A stretch of 64,000 nt of DNA, from contig DASVPY010000104.1 in the NCBI GenBank assembly GCA_036389395.1, positions 1 to 64,000 of the forward strand, read 5' to 3'. The position numbers and the translations under genes are program-made. Of this stretch, positions 9,230 to 19,406 are shown in pieces. The notes under the pieces are model-generated. The model searched no databases. It saw only the letters and a list, made by a program, of their open reading frames with translations, and was not told the DNA's origin. This DNA is from QHXQ01 sp036389395. GTDB taxonomy: Bacteria; Acidobacteriota; Blastocatellia; Pyrinomonadales; Pyrinomonadaceae. Numbering within the stretch: position 1 is the first letter of the stretch; each line of letters opens with the position of its first letter.

Positions 9230-10195
9230 ATGAGTCTTAAACGGATCGCGCTCGCGTGTTCGTGCCTGTTACTCGTCGCCGCCTGCGCGCAACGGGGCGG
9301 CAGCGGCACGGGCGGCGGCGGGAAGAAACTGGCGTTCGTCACCAACAACGCCTCCGACTTCTGGACTATCGCGCGCAAAGGCACGGAGAAGGCCGACGCC
9401 GAACTGCCGGACGTGACGGTCGAGTTCAAAATCCCTTCGGACGGCACGGCCGCCGAGCAGAAGCGGATCGTTGACGACCTGCTCGCCCGCGGCGTGGACG
9501 GCATCGCCATCAGCCCCGTAGACCCCGACAACCAGACGCAGTTGATCAACGACGTGGCGAAGCAGACGCTCGTCTTCACGCAGGACTCGGACGCGCCCAA
9601 GAGCGACCGCGCCTGCTACGTGGGCACGGACAACGTGGCGGCGGGGCGGCAGGCGGGCGCGCTCATCAAGGAGGCGCTCCCCTCCGGCGGCAAGATCATG
9701 ATCTTCGTCGGCAAGCTCGACGCGCGCAACGCCGCCGAGCGGTTGCAGGGCATCAAGGAGGCGCTCGCCGGCTCGAACGTCACGATCATAGACACGCGCA
9801 CGGACGACACCGACCGCGTGCGCGCCAAGTCGAACGTCGCCGACACGCTGGTCAAGTACCCGGACGTGGCGGCCCTGGTCGGCCTCTGGAGCTACAACGG
9901 CCCGGCCATCTACAACGCGGTGCGCGACGCGGGCAAGACGGGGCAGGTCAAGATCATCGCCTTCGACGAGGAGGACGAGACGCTCGCCGGGGTCAAGGAC
10001 GGCGCGATCTACGGCACGGTCGTCCAGCAGCCCTACGAGTTCGGCTACCAGGCCATCAAGCTGATGGCCCAGGTGCTCGCGGGCGACCGCTCCGGCGTCC
10101 CCGCCAACAAGCAGAAGTTCGTCGAGACCAAGGTCATCAAGCGCGACACCGTCGAAGAGTTCACCAAGCAGATCAACCAACTGCGCGGGAGGTGA
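9230..10195 (+). CDS. CUT2 sugar ABC transporter substrate-binding lipoprotein
   Basis: Periplasmic binding protein (RbsB-like, 321 residues) that captures the sugar for the permease at 6937 and ATPase at 10360. The N-terminus ends in a lipobox (LLVAACAQ), so the mature protein is probably lipid-anchored. The fold is recognisable from KLAFVTNNASDFWTIARKG, the GVDGIAISPVDPDNQ hinge region and IIAFDEEDETLAGVKDG. The start is supported by a strong ribosome-binding site (GGAGAAGGA). The gene lies between two heptamer-repeat arrays, which may separate its transcript from its neighbours. Sugar specificity is unknown. Confidence 0.92.
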   Translation: MSLKRIALACSCLLLVAACAQRGGSGTGGGGKKLAFVTNNASDFWTIARKGTEKADAELPDVTVEFKIPSDGTAAEQKRIVDDLLARGVDGIAISPVDPDNQTQLINDVAKQTLVFTQDSDAPKSDRACYVGTDNVAAGRQAGALIKEALPSGGKIMIFVGKLDARNAAERLQGIKEALAGSNVTIIDTRTDDTDRVRAKSNVADTLVKYPDVAALVGLWSYNGPAIYNAVRDAGKTGQVKIIAFDEEDETLAGVKDGAIYGTVVQQPYEFGYQAIKLMAQVLAGDRSGVPANKQKFVETKVIKRDTVEEFTKQINQLRGR

Positions 10196-10198
10196 AAA

Positions 10199-10358
10199 AC
10201 AGGAGTCAGAAGCCGGAAGCCAGAAGCCAGAGTGCGTGTGCGCGGAGCGTGCCCGCTTCTGCGTTGACAGCTTCAGCAACATAGAGGCCGTGTCTTTCTT
10301 CCGGCTCCTGACTTCGGCTTCCGGCTTCCGGCTTCTGACTCCTGGCTTCTGACTCACT
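10199..10358. repeat. Inverted heptamer-repeat arrays (AGAAGCC / GGCTTCT)
   Basis: A left arm (about 10199-10235) of AGAAGCC/GGAAGCC units faces a right arm (about 10300-10356) of the complementary GGCTTCC/GGCTTCT/GACTCCT units, so the two can fold into a long imperfect hairpin. It fills the space between the binding-protein and ATPase genes, and the right arm ends at the ATPase start codon. Confidence 0.82.
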
Positions 10359-10359
10359 T

Positions 10360-11877
10360 ATGCCTACACCGATCCTACAGATGCGGCGGATCGAGAAGCG
10401 CTTCCCCGGCGTGCACGCGCTGAAGGGGGTGGACTTCGCGGTCGCGGCCGGCGAGGTGGTGGCGCTGCTGGGCGAGAACGGCGCGGGCAAGTCCACGCTG
10501 ATGAAGGTGGTCGGCGGCGTCCACCAGCCCGACTCCGGCGAGGTGCTGATCGACGGCGCGCCGGCCGCCGTCCACAGCGTCTCGGACGCCACCCGCTACC
10601 GCATCGCCTTCATCCACCAGGAGCTGAACGTCCTCGACAACCTGGACGTGGCGGCCAACGTCTTCCTCGGGCGCGAGCCGGTGCGCGGCGGCCCGCTCCG
10701 CCTGATCGACCGCCGCCGCATGGAGACCGAGACGGCCAAGCACCTCGCGCGCCTCGGCCTCGACATCCGGCCCGACACGCCGCTCGCGCGCCTCTCCATC
10801 GCGCAGCAGCAGATGGTCGAGATCGCCAAGGCGCTCAGCCTGGACGCGCGCCTCATCATCATGGACGAACCCACGTCCAGCCTCACCCTCTCGGAGACGG
10901 CGCGGCTGCTCGAAGTGGTCAAGGAACTGCGCGCGCAAGGCGTGGCCATCATCTACATCTCGCACCGGCTCGGCGAGGTCGCAGAGATCGCCGACCGCGC
11001 CGTCGTGCTGCGCGACGGCGCGAACGCCGGCGAGTTGGCCCGCGCCGAGATCACGCACGACCGCATGGTCAAGATGATGGTCGGGCGCGACATCGAGAAC
11101 TTCTACCAGCACCCGGAGGGCGAGAAGCAGCCGCACTACTTCGCGGTCGAGGCCCTGCGCACCGCGCGCTACCCCGACAAGCAGATCACGCTCGACGTGG
11201 GGCGCGGCGAGATACTGGGCGTCGCCGGCCTCGTCGGCGCGGGCCGCAGCGAGGCGGCGCAGGCCGTCTTCGGCGTCGATCCGGCGGTCGAGGCGCGGCT
11301 CGTGCTCGACGGCCGCCCGCTGCGCCTCCGCTCGCCGCAGGACGCCATCCGCTACGGCATCTACCTCGTGCCGGAAGACCGCCGCACGGCGGGTCTCATC
11401 ACCGACATGCCGATCCGCGAGAACGTGACGCTGCCGAGCCTCGACCGCTACGCCCCGGCCGGTCTCGTCTCCTTCGAGCGCGAGCGCGCGGGCGCGCAGG
11501 CGGTCTGCGCGCGGCTCAACGTCAAGGCCCCTTCGGTCGAGGTGCGGGCGGCGAACCTGTCGGGCGGCAACCAGCAGAAGGTGGTGCTGGCCAAGTGGAT
11601 CGCGCTCGACCCGAAGGTGCTCATCTTCGACGAGCCGACGCGCGGCATTGACGTGGGCGCGAAGGCCGAAATCTACGCGCTGATGCGCAAGCTGGCCGAG
11701 GCCGGCGTCGCCATCATCATGATCAGCAGCGACATGGAAGAGGTCATCAACGTGAGCGACCGCGTCGCCGTCATGCACGAGGGGCGCGTCACGGGCGTGC
11801 TTGAGCGCGCCGACTGCACCGAGGAGAACATCATGCGGCTCGCCGTGGGCGGGCAGGGTAACGTAGCCGCCGCGTGA
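10360..11877 (+). CDS. CUT2 sugar ABC transporter ATP-binding protein (RbsA/MglA-like)
   Basis: Energises the importer formed with the permease at 6937 and binding protein at 9230. The 505 residues contain two ABC domains. The first has Walker A GENGAGKST (38-46), LSIAQQQMVEIAKAL and Walker B LIIMDEPTSS. The second has the degenerate P-loop GLVGAGRSE, signature LSGGNQQKVVLAKW and Walker B VLIFDEPTRGIDVG. This pattern is standard for the family. No clear ribosome-binding site precedes the ATG because the heptamer array runs up to it, so the start is the best in-frame choice rather than a proven one. Confidence 0.93.
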   Translation: MPTPILQMRRIEKRFPGVHALKGVDFAVAAGEVVALLGENGAGKSTLMKVVGGVHQPDSGEVLIDGAPAAVHSVSDATRYRIAFIHQELNVLDNLDVAANVFLGREPVRGGPLRLIDRRRMETETAKHLARLGLDIRPDTPLARLSIAQQQMVEIAKALSLDARLIIMDEPTSSLTLSETARLLEVVKELRAQGVAIIYISHRLGEVAEIADRAVVLRDGANAGELARAEITHDRMVKMMVGRDIENFYQHPEGEKQPHYFAVEALRTARYPDKQITLDVGRGEILGVAGLVGAGRSEAAQAVFGVDPAVEARLVLDGRPLRLRSPQDAIRYGIYLVPEDRRTAGLITDMPIRENVTLPSLDRYAPAGLVSFERERAGAQAVCARLNVKAPSVEVRAANLSGGNQQKVVLAKWIALDPKVLIFDEPTRGIDVGAKAEIYALMRKLAEAGVAIIMISSDMEEVINVSDRVAVMHEGRVTGVLERADCTEENIMRLAVGGQGNVAAA

Positions 11878-11917
11878 CGAGCGCAGGGGCCGCGCGTTTG
11901 GCCCTGCGGTCGTGACG

Positions 11918-11946
11918 CGGAGGGGCTTCCCCAAAGCCGCCCTCCG
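11918..11946 (+). terminator. Hairpin after the ATPase gene, possible terminator
   Basis: CGGAGGG at 11918-11924 pairs with CCCTCCG at 11940-11946, and an inner GCTT/AAGC pair extends the stem. No T-run follows, so rho-independent termination is uncertain. It lies between the importer genes and the LacI regulator. Confidence 0.35.
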
Positions 11947-12033
11947 GCAGTATCATCAAGCGACTCGCCTTGGCCCCCCCGCGCCTCCTAATTCCGGGAG
12001 GCGGCACACGCGGCGAGCTTCCTTTAGTCGAAG

Positions 12034-13095
12034 ATGAGACACGTAAACACGTCCTCCACGGCCGAGCGCCCGCCCCTCCCACCCTTCAAGACAGCCCGCA
12101 TCAAGGACGTGGCCCGCGCGGCCGGCGTCTCCACGGCCACCGTCTCGCACGTCATCAACGACACCAAGTACGTCACCGACGACACGCGCAAGCGCGTGCT
12201 CGACGCCATCGAGCGCTGCGAGTATCACCCGAACGCCTACGCGCGCTCGCTCGCCTCGGGCCGCAGCAACATGTTGGGGCTACTCGTCTCCGACATCTCG
12301 AACCCGTTCTTCCCCGAAGTCATCAAGGCGATGGAGGCGGCGGCCTACGAGCGCGGCTACAACGTCATCCTCCTGAACACCGACTACGACCCGGAGCGCG
12401 CCGCCGAGTACGTGCGCCGCCTGAACGAACTGAAGATGGCGGGCGTCGCGCTGATGACCTCGGAGCTGGACTCGACGCTGTTCCACGAGATCGCGCGCCG
12501 GCAGATTTCGGTCGTCTTCGACAACACGGACTTGGCCGGCGAGCACATGAGCAACATCTGCGTGGACTACGCCGCCGGCATCAACGCGGCCGTGCGCCAC
12601 CTCGTCTCGCTCGGCCACCGCCGCATCGCGCACATCGCCGGCTCCAGCCGCATCCCCTCCGGCCTCATCCGCCGCGACGCCTTCCGCGACTTCATCGCGC
12701 GCCACCTGCCGGACGAGCCGCCGCCCGCCATCTACGAGGGCGACTTCCGCCTCGACGGCGGCCGCCGCGCCGCCTCCGAGATGCTGGCCGCGCCCGAGTT
12801 GCCGACCGCCGTCATCGCCGCCAACGACATGATGGCCCTCGGGGCCATGCGCGAGTTCCGCAAGGCGGGCCTCTCGATACCGGGCGACATCTCTGTGGTC
12901 GGCTTCGACGACATCGCCTTCGCCGCGCTCGCCGAGCCGCCGCTGACGACCGTCTGCTCGCCGCAGGTCGAGATCGGCCGCCGCGTCGTCGAGGCGCTCG
13001 TCAACATGATCGAGCGCCCCGAGCAGCCGGGCGTGGAGGTGCGTATCCCGACCTACCTCATCACGCGCGACTCGACCGCGCCGCCGCGTAGATAG
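12034..13095 (+). CDS. LacI-family transcriptional regulator of the pectin/rhamnose locus
   Basis: DNA-binding repressor of 353 residues. The N-terminal helix-turn-helix IKDVARAAGVSTATVSHVIN (about 24-43) is followed by the hinge region and a periplasmic-binding-protein-like sensor domain (GLLVSDISNPFFPEV ... DISVVGFDDIAFA). It lies between the sugar importer and the rhamnose catabolic genes, so its ligand is probably rhamnose or a catabolic intermediate (inference). Operator-like palindromes GTNAANCGNTTNAC occur upstream of the esterase, importer, RhaEW and TonB-receptor units, but I saw none upstream of this gene, so autoregulation is not evident. The ribosome-binding site is weak. Confidence 0.92.
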   Translation: MRHVNTSSTAERPPLPPFKTARIKDVARAAGVSTATVSHVINDTKYVTDDTRKRVLDAIERCEYHPNAYARSLASGRSNMLGLLVSDISNPFFPEVIKAMEAAAYERGYNVILLNTDYDPERAAEYVRRLNELKMAGVALMTSELDSTLFHEIARRQISVVFDNTDLAGEHMSNICVDYAAGINAAVRHLVSLGHRRIAHIAGSSRIPSGLIRRDAFRDFIARHLPDEPPPAIYEGDFRLDGGRRAASEMLAAPELPTAVIAANDMMALGAMREFRKAGLSIPGDISVVGFDDIAFAALAEPPLTTVCSPQVEIGRRVVEALVNMIERPEQPGVEVRIPTYLITRDSTAPPRR

Positions 13096-13250
13096 CGGCC
13101 CGCGCGCCGCCGCGGGCGACCGGAATTGCAAACGCCCCCCCAACCGAGTAATATCCGCCTACCCCGTTAGCAGTACGACCCGAATCTCCAGCGAACCCCG
13201 CGCGCGCCCGCGCCGCGGGCCGGTTTGGCGCTCTGGTTCGGCCCCGCGCA

Positions 13251-13264
13251 GTTAACCGCTTGAC
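13251..13264. promoter_or_regulatory. LacI-family operator candidate upstream of rhaEW
   Basis: GTTAACCGCTTGAC matches GTNAANCGNTTNAC at all ten defined positions. It lies 70 bases before the RhaEW start and downstream of the lacI gene, in a 238-base gap. Confidence 0.7.
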
Positions 13265-13333
13265 CGCGGCCGCCCGCCGACCGCACCTGACAGCGCGCGC
13301 TGGCGTATGCGCGCTCGTCCGCAGGGAGGGTTT

Positions 13334-15532
13334 ATGAGCAGACAACGCGAACAGAAATCTTACGAGTACGTGAAGTATCTCTGGCAGGACGAGGTGGCCG
13401 ACCAGTTGTCCGGGCTGGATCGGCTGGTCTACCGCTCGAACAAACTGGGCGAAGACCTGACGCTGACGAACACGGGCGGCGGCAACACCTCCTCGAAACT
13501 CATGGAGCGCGACCCGCTCACGGGCGCGGAGGTCGAGGTGCTCTGGGTCAAAGGCTCTGGCGGCGACCTGCGCACCGCCAAGCGCGACGGCTTCGCGTCG
13601 TTCTACCTCGACAAGATACGCGCGATGAAGCCGATCTACCTCAACCACCCCGAGCGCGGGCCCAAAACCGAGATCGAAGACGCGATGTACCCGATGTACA
13701 GCCACTGCGTCTTCAACCTCAACCCGCGCGCTGGCTCCATTGACACGCCGCTGCACACGCTCGTCCCCTACCGCCACGTCGATCACCTGCACCCGAACGC
13801 AGTCATCGCCGTCGCCGCCTCGGTCAACCAGGAACGGCTGACGAAAGAGATTTACGGCGACGAACTGATCTACATCCCCTGGCAGCGACCGGGCTTCGAC
13901 ATCGGGCTGAAGATCGAGCAGTTGATCAACGCGCAGCCGCAGGCCAAGGGCATCCTGCTCGGCCACCACGGCATGAGTTCTTGGAGCAACGACGACAAGA
14001 CCTGCTACGAGACGGCCCTTGAGATCATAGACCGCGCGGCGCGCTACATCGAGGCGCACGACCGCGGCGAAAAAACTTTCGGCGGGCAGAAGCACGCGCC
14101 GCTCGCGGAGACGGAGCGCCGCCGCATCATCGGCGAGATCATCCCGTTCATCCGCGGGCAGGTCTCCGTCTACAAACGCTTCGTCGGCACGGTGCAGGAC
14201 GACGAGCGGATGCTGCGCTTCGTCAACAGCGCAGACGGCCCGCGCCTCGCCGCGCTCGGCACGTCCTGCCCAGACCACTTCCTGCGCACCAAGATCAAGC
14301 CGCTCTTCGTCAAGTGGGACCCGGCCACGGGCGACGTGGAGAAACTAAAGGAGGCCGTCGCCGACGGGCTGGTCGAGTACCGCAAGGACTACGAGGTCTA
14401 CTACAACCGCTGCAAGCACCCGGACTCGCCCGCGATGCGCGACCCGAACCCGACCGTCGTGCTCATCCCCGGTCTCGGCATGATCGCGTGGGGCAAGAAC
14501 AAGAGCGAGTCGCGCGTCACGGCCGAGTTCTACAACTGCGCCGTCGAGGTCATGCGCGGCGCGGAGGCGATTGACGAGTACGAGGCGATGGATCAGCAGG
14601 AGGCCTTCGACATCGAGTACTGGCTGCTCGAAGAGGCCAAGCTGCGGCGCATGCCGCCCGAAAAGGAACTCGACCGCCAGATCATCGTCATCATCGGCGC
14701 GGGCGCGGGCATCGGCAAAGAGGCCGCGCACCGACTCGTCCGCGAAGGCGCGCACATCGTCTGCGTCGATCTGAACGAGGAAGCGGCCAGAGAGACGGCG
14801 CAGGAGATCGTCGCGCAGTACGGCCCCGGCATCGGCGTCGCGGGCACTGGGATTAGCAACTGCGGCCCGGCCATCGGGCTGGCGTGCGACATCACGAACC
14901 GCGAGAGCGTGCGGCAGATGTTCGCCGACGTGATGCTCGCTTACGGCGGCATAGACGCGGTCGTCGTCACCGCGGGCATCTTCGTGCCGCCCGACAAGAC
15001 GGGGCGCGTCGAGGATCGCCAGTGGGCGCTGACCTTCTCGATCAACGTGACCGGCGCGTACGTCGTCGCCGACGAGGCGTACCGCATCTTCAGGCAACAG
15101 GGCTTGCCCGGCAACGTCGTCCTGACGACGAGCGCCAACGCGGTCGTCGCCAAGAAGGGCAGCCTCGCCTACGACACGAGCAAGGCGGCGGCGAACCATC
15201 TGGTGCGCGAGTTGGCGGTCGAGTTCGCGCCGCTCGTGCGCGTCAACGCCGTCGCGCCCGCCACCGTGGTCAAGGGCAGCACGATGTTCCCGCGCGACCG
15301 CGTCATCGCCAGTCTGACCAAGTACAACATCGCCTTCGACGAGTCGGAAGAAACGGAAGCGCTGCGCGACAAGCTCGCGCAGTTCTACGCCAAGCGCTCG
15401 CTCACGCAGTCGCCCATCGAGCCGTCGGATCAGGCCGAGGGCATCTTCCTGCTCGTCTCGCGCCGGCTCGCCAAGACCACCGGCCACGTCATCCCCGTGG
15501 ACGGCGGCTTGCAGGACGGGTTCTTGAGGTAG
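13334..15532 (+). CDS. rhaEW: Bifunctional rhamnulose-1-phosphate aldolase / lactaldehyde dehydrogenase
   Basis: Splits L-rhamnulose 1-phosphate into DHAP and L-lactaldehyde and oxidises the lactaldehyde to L-lactate. The N-terminal part (about 1-430 of 732) is a class II aldolase domain with NTGGGNTSSK, DHLHPNAVIAVAAS and LLGHHGMSSW. The C-terminal part is a short-chain dehydrogenase with the nucleotide-binding IIGAGAGIGKE and the active-site YDTSKAAANH. This fusion is known from Bacillus YuxG-type RhaEW proteins. I chose ATG 13334 over an upstream in-frame ATG at 13307 because GGGAGGG lies seven bases before it. It is followed by rhaI, rhaB and lutABC, completing conversion of rhamnose to pyruvate and DHAP. 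Confidence 0.94.
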   Translation: MSRQREQKSYEYVKYLWQDEVADQLSGLDRLVYRSNKLGEDLTLTNTGGGNTSSKLMERDPLTGAEVEVLWVKGSGGDLRTAKRDGFASFYLDKIRAMKPIYLNHPERGPKTEIEDAMYPMYSHCVFNLNPRAGSIDTPLHTLVPYRHVDHLHPNAVIAVAASVNQERLTKEIYGDELIYIPWQRPGFDIGLKIEQLINAQPQAKGILLGHHGMSSWSNDDKTCYETALEIIDRAARYIEAHDRGEKTFGGQKHAPLAETERRRIIGEIIPFIRGQVSVYKRFVGTVQDDERMLRFVNSADGPRLAALGTSCPDHFLRTKIKPLFVKWDPATGDVEKLKEAVADGLVEYRKDYEVYYNRCKHPDSPAMRDPNPTVVLIPGLGMIAWGKNKSESRVTAEFYNCAVEVMRGAEAIDEYEAMDQQEAFDIEYWLLEEAKLRRMPPEKELDRQIIVIIGAGAGIGKEAAHRLVREGAHIVCVDLNEEAARETAQEIVAQYGPGIGVAGTGISNCGPAIGLACDITNRESVRQMFADVMLAYGGIDAVVVTAGIFVPPDKTGRVEDRQWALTFSINVTGAYVVADEAYRIFRQQGLPGNVVLTTSANAVVAKKGSLAYDTSKAAANHLVRELAVEFAPLVRVNAVAPATVVKGSTMFPRDRVIASLTKYNIAFDESEETEALRDKLAQFYAKRSLTQSPIEPSDQAEGIFLLVSRRLAKTTGHVIPVDGGLQDGFLR

Positions 15533-15694
15533 TAGGCAGTAGACAGTAGTCAGTAGCCAGTAGGCGGAAAGCAGTAGGCAGTGAAGACCTTCAATAATGA
15601 GCGGCCGTGGCTAAAGCTCCAACGCACGTAACGGCTGCAACGCACGTGACGCGGAGCGTCTGACTCCTGACTCCTGACTTCTGTCTACTGACGG
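15531..15694. repeat. Inverted heptamer-repeat arrays between rhaEW and rhaI
   Basis: AGTAGGC/AGTAGTC-type units at about 15531-15586 and complementary TGACTCC/TGACTTC units at about 15660-15694 flank a short unique segment. That segment contains a direct repeat (AACGCACGT at two places near 15620-15647). The right arm ends at the rhaI ribosome-binding site. Confidence 0.78.
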
Positions 15695-15701
15695 AGGACT
15701 T

Positions 15702-17003
15702 ATGGCAACGAACTTCGAGATTAGCGACGACTTCATCGCCGAGCAGAACCGGGGCGCGAAGGCTTGGGTGGAGGAGGACTACGAGCACCTCGGCAAACAA
15801 CTCGGCCGCCGCGGGCGCGACATCGAAGACCTCACGGCGAAGGCGCAGGGCTTCCGCGTGGCCGTGCCCTCGTGGGGCGTCGGCACGGGCGGCACGCGCT
15901 TCGCCCGCTTCCCCGGCGTGGGCGAGCCGCGCGGCATCTTCGAGAAGTTGGAAGACTGCGCCGTCATCAACAAGCTCGTGCGCTCGACGCCCGGCGTCTC
16001 GCTCCACATCCCCTGGGACAAGCCCGAAGACGCGTCCGCGCTCGTCTCGTTCGCGCGCGCCCGCGGGCTGCACTTCGACGCGATGAACTCCAACACGTTT
16101 CAGGATCAGCCGGGCCAGCGCCACTCCTACAAGTACGGCAGCCTGACGCACCCGGACAAGGCCGTGCGCGCGCAGGCCATCAAGCACAACGTCGAGTGCA
16201 TCGAGTTGGGCCAGCGCCTCGGCTCGAAGGCGCACACGGTCTGGATCGGCGACGGCGGCAACTTCCCCGGTCAACAACACTTCCGCGGCGCGCTCGAACG
16301 CTACCTCGACAGTATGCGCGAGATTTACGCCGCGCTGCCCGCGGACTGGCGGCTCTTCATCGAGCACAAGTTCTACGAGCCGGCCTTCTACTCGACAGTC
16401 ATCAACGACTGGGGCGTCAGCTACCACTGCGCGCGCGAGCTGGGGCCGCAGGCCTTCTGCCTCGTCGATCTCGGCCACCACGCGCCCAACGTCAACATCG
16501 AGATGATCGTCGCGCGCCTCATCCAGTTCGGCAAACTCGCCGGCTTCCACTTCAACGACTCGAAGTACGGCGACGACGATCTGGACGCCGGCTCGATCAA
16601 GCCCTTCCAACTCTTCCTCATCTTCAACGAGTTGGTTGATGCGGAACTGGCCCAAGTCGAAAACTTCGCGCCCGCCTACATGCTCGACCAGTCGCATAAC
16701 GTGACCGACCCGGTCGAGTCGCTGATGTCGAGCGCCGCAGAACTAACGCGCGCCTACGTCCAGGCGCACCTCGTAGACCGCGCCGCGCTCGCCGAGGCGC
16801 AACAGAACTGCGACCCCCTACTCGCGCTCGCCACCCTCAAGCAAGCCTTCACCACGGACGTGTCGCCCATCCTGGCCGCGGCCCGCGAGCGCGCGGGCGG
16901 CGCGATTGACCCGGTCGCCGTCTACCGCGCCAGCGGCTACCGCCAGCGCAAGGCCGAGGAGCGCCCGGCGCGACAAGGCGCGGCCGCCTCCGGTATTGTT
17001 TGA
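15702..17003 (+). CDS. rhaI: L-rhamnose isomerase, RhaI type
   Basis: Cytoplasmic isomerase converting L-rhamnose to L-rhamnulose, second gene of the rhamnose pathway here. The 433-residue TIM-barrel protein shows the family blocks VAVPSWGVGTGGTRFARFPG, HIPWDKPED, WIGDGGNFPGQ, FIEHKFYEPAFYST and GFHFNDSKYGDDDLD, which include the metal-binding Glu/Asp/His residues expected in this fold. It is the Rhizobium/Pseudomonas-type RhaI rather than the E. coli RhaA. The start is well supported by GGAGGA. Heptamer arrays flank it on both sides, so it may be transcribed with, or processed apart from, rhaEW and rhaB. Confidence 0.94.
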   Translation: MATNFEISDDFIAEQNRGAKAWVEEDYEHLGKQLGRRGRDIEDLTAKAQGFRVAVPSWGVGTGGTRFARFPGVGEPRGIFEKLEDCAVINKLVRSTPGVSLHIPWDKPEDASALVSFARARGLHFDAMNSNTFQDQPGQRHSYKYGSLTHPDKAVRAQAIKHNVECIELGQRLGSKAHTVWIGDGGNFPGQQHFRGALERYLDSMREIYAALPADWRLFIEHKFYEPAFYSTVINDWGVSYHCARELGPQAFCLVDLGHHAPNVNIEMIVARLIQFGKLAGFHFNDSKYGDDDLDAGSIKPFQLFLIFNELVDAELAQVENFAPAYMLDQSHNVTDPVESLMSSAAELTRAYVQAHLVDRAALAEAQQNCDPLLALATLKQAFTTDVSPILAAARERAGGAIDPVAVYRASGYRQRKAEERPARQGAAASGIV

Positions 17004-17130
17004 TTGCGGATTGCGGATTGCGGAATGAGGGAACGGCTCATTGGTTCATTTGTTCATTGAATCAATGACTAAATGAATCAATGAACCAATTCCCTCCAAT
17101 CCGCAATCCGCAATCCGAAATCCGCAATCC
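17003..17130. repeat. Nested inverted heptamer repeats between rhaI and rhaB
   Basis: The outer arms are ATTGCGG units (17003-17030) and CCGCAAT units (about 17095-17130). The inner arms are built from TTCATTG / CAATGAA units (17042-17090). The whole can fold as one imperfect hairpin of about 128 bases that starts at the rhaI stop and ends one base before the rhaB start. Confidence 0.82.
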
Positions 17131-17131
17131 C

Positions 17132-18640
17132 ATGTCTGACTCGCTCTACATCGCGGTTGATCTCGGCGCGGGCAGCGGGCGCGTGTTCTTGGCGGGCGTC
17201 GCGCCGGGCGAGTTGCTGCTCGAAGAGGTGCGGCGCTTCAAGTACCCGCCGCGGCCCGAGGGCGGGCGGCTGCGCTGGCCCGCGGGCGAAATCTTCGCGG
17301 AGATCAAAGCGGGCCTGCGCGCGGCGGGCGCGCGCGCGCGCGAACTGGGGCGGCCCGTGCGGAGCATCGGCGTGGACAGTTGGGGCGTGGACTACGGGCT
17401 GTTGGACGTGGGCGGGCGGCTGTTGGAAGACCCCGTCTGCTACCGCGACGAGAGGACGCGCGGCGTGATGGCGGAAGTCTTCCGCGTCGCGGCGCGCGCA
17501 GAGGTCTTCGCGCGCACGGGGATTCAGTTCCTCGAATTCAACACCCTCTACCAACTCCGCGCGCACGCGCGCGCCGGGCTGCCCCGCGCCGCCGCGCGGC
17601 TGCTGCTCGTCCCCGACCTGATCAACTTCTGCCTGACCGGCCGCGCCGCCTGCGAGTACACCAACGCGACGACGACGCAGATGGTCAACGCGCGCACGGG
17701 CGACTGGGACGCCGAACTGCTCGAACGTCTCGACCTGCCCGCGCACCTCTTGGCCGAGATCGTCCCGGCGGGCACAGACCTCGGCCCGCTCACGCCCGCG
17801 CTCGCAGACGAGCTGCGACTCGAAGGCGTGCGCGTCGTCGCGCCCGCGACGCACGACACGGGCAGCGCCGTGGCGGGCGCGCCGCTCGCAGCCGGCCGCG
17901 CTTACATCTCTTCGGGCACTTGGTCGCTCGTCGGCGTGGAGTTGAACGCGCCGCTCGTCTCGGCCGAAGTCGCGCGCCACAACTTCACGAACGAGGGCGG
18001 CGCGTACGGCACGACGCGTTTCCTGAAGAACGTGATGGGGCTGTGGGTCTTCGAGTCGTGCCGCGCGGAGTGGGCGGCGCGCGGCCTCCGGGTCGAGTAC
18101 GAAGACTTGCTGCGGGCGGCCGGCGCAATCGCAGGCTACCCCGGTCTCATATTCCCCGACGACCCGCGCCTCTTCAACCCGCCGTCCATGCTCGACGCGT
18201 TGGCGGCGCAACTCGCCGAGACCGGGCAGCGCGTGTCCACGGAAGACCCCGCCGCGCTGACGAAAGTGATCCTCGACTCGCTCGCCTTCCGCTACGCGTC
18301 TGTGCTGCGCACCGTCGAGGCGCTGACGGGGCGCGCGGTCGAGTGCGTGCAGGTCGTCGGCGGCGGCAGCCGCAACGACTACTTGAATCGGGCGACGGCC
18401 GACGCGACGGGTCGGCCAGTGCTCGCCGGCCCCGTCGAGGCGACGGTGACGGGGAACGTGCTCGTGCAGGCCACAGCCGCCGGGCGCTTCGGTTCGCTCG
18501 CCGAGGCGCGGCGGCACGTGACCGAGAACGTGCGCCTGAAGCGGTTCGCGCCGCGCGCTTCGGCGGAGGCCGCGGAGGCGGCCCGCCGGTACGCCGGCAT
18601 CGAGGCGCGTTATACGAACGCGGCGGGCGCGGCCGGGTGA
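17132..18640 (+). CDS. rhaB: Rhamnulokinase (FGGY family)
   Basis: Phosphorylates L-rhamnulose to L-rhamnulose 1-phosphate, the substrate of RhaEW. It has 502 residues with FGGY-kinase blocks YIAVDLGAGSGRV at the N-terminus, SIGVDSWGVDYGLLD, ATHDTGSAVAGAPL, YISSGTWSLVGVE and the C-terminal QVVGGGSRNDYLNR. I chose ATG 17132. The ORF opens further upstream at 17081, but those 17 codons are translated heptamer repeat (an IRNPQ-type peptide) and the kinase fold begins after them. The next gene, lutA, starts 22 bases after the stop. Confidence 0.93.
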   Translation: MSDSLYIAVDLGAGSGRVFLAGVAPGELLLEEVRRFKYPPRPEGGRLRWPAGEIFAEIKAGLRAAGARARELGRPVRSIGVDSWGVDYGLLDVGGRLLEDPVCYRDERTRGVMAEVFRVAARAEVFARTGIQFLEFNTLYQLRAHARAGLPRAAARLLLVPDLINFCLTGRAACEYTNATTTQMVNARTGDWDAELLERLDLPAHLLAEIVPAGTDLGPLTPALADELRLEGVRVVAPATHDTGSAVAGAPLAAGRAYISSGTWSLVGVELNAPLVSAEVARHNFTNEGGAYGTTRFLKNVMGLWVFESCRAEWAARGLRVEYEDLLRAAGAIAGYPGLIFPDDPRLFNPPSMLDALAAQLAETGQRVSTEDPAALTKVILDSLAFRYASVLRTVEALTGRAVECVQVVGGGSRNDYLNRATADATGRPVLAGPVEATVTGNVLVQATAAGRFGSLAEARRHVTENVRLKRFAPRASAEAAEAARRYAGIEARYTNAAGAAG

Positions 18641-18662
18641 GCGGGTGTCGCTGAAGTCGCAG

Positions 18663-19391
<729 letters not shown>

Positions 19392-19406
19392 GCCGGGCGC
19401 AGACTG

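Noticed and set aside
17081..17131. Upstream start for rhaB giving an extra 17 residues
   Set aside because: The extra codons are translated heptamer repeat; the kinase fold begins at the ATG at 17132.
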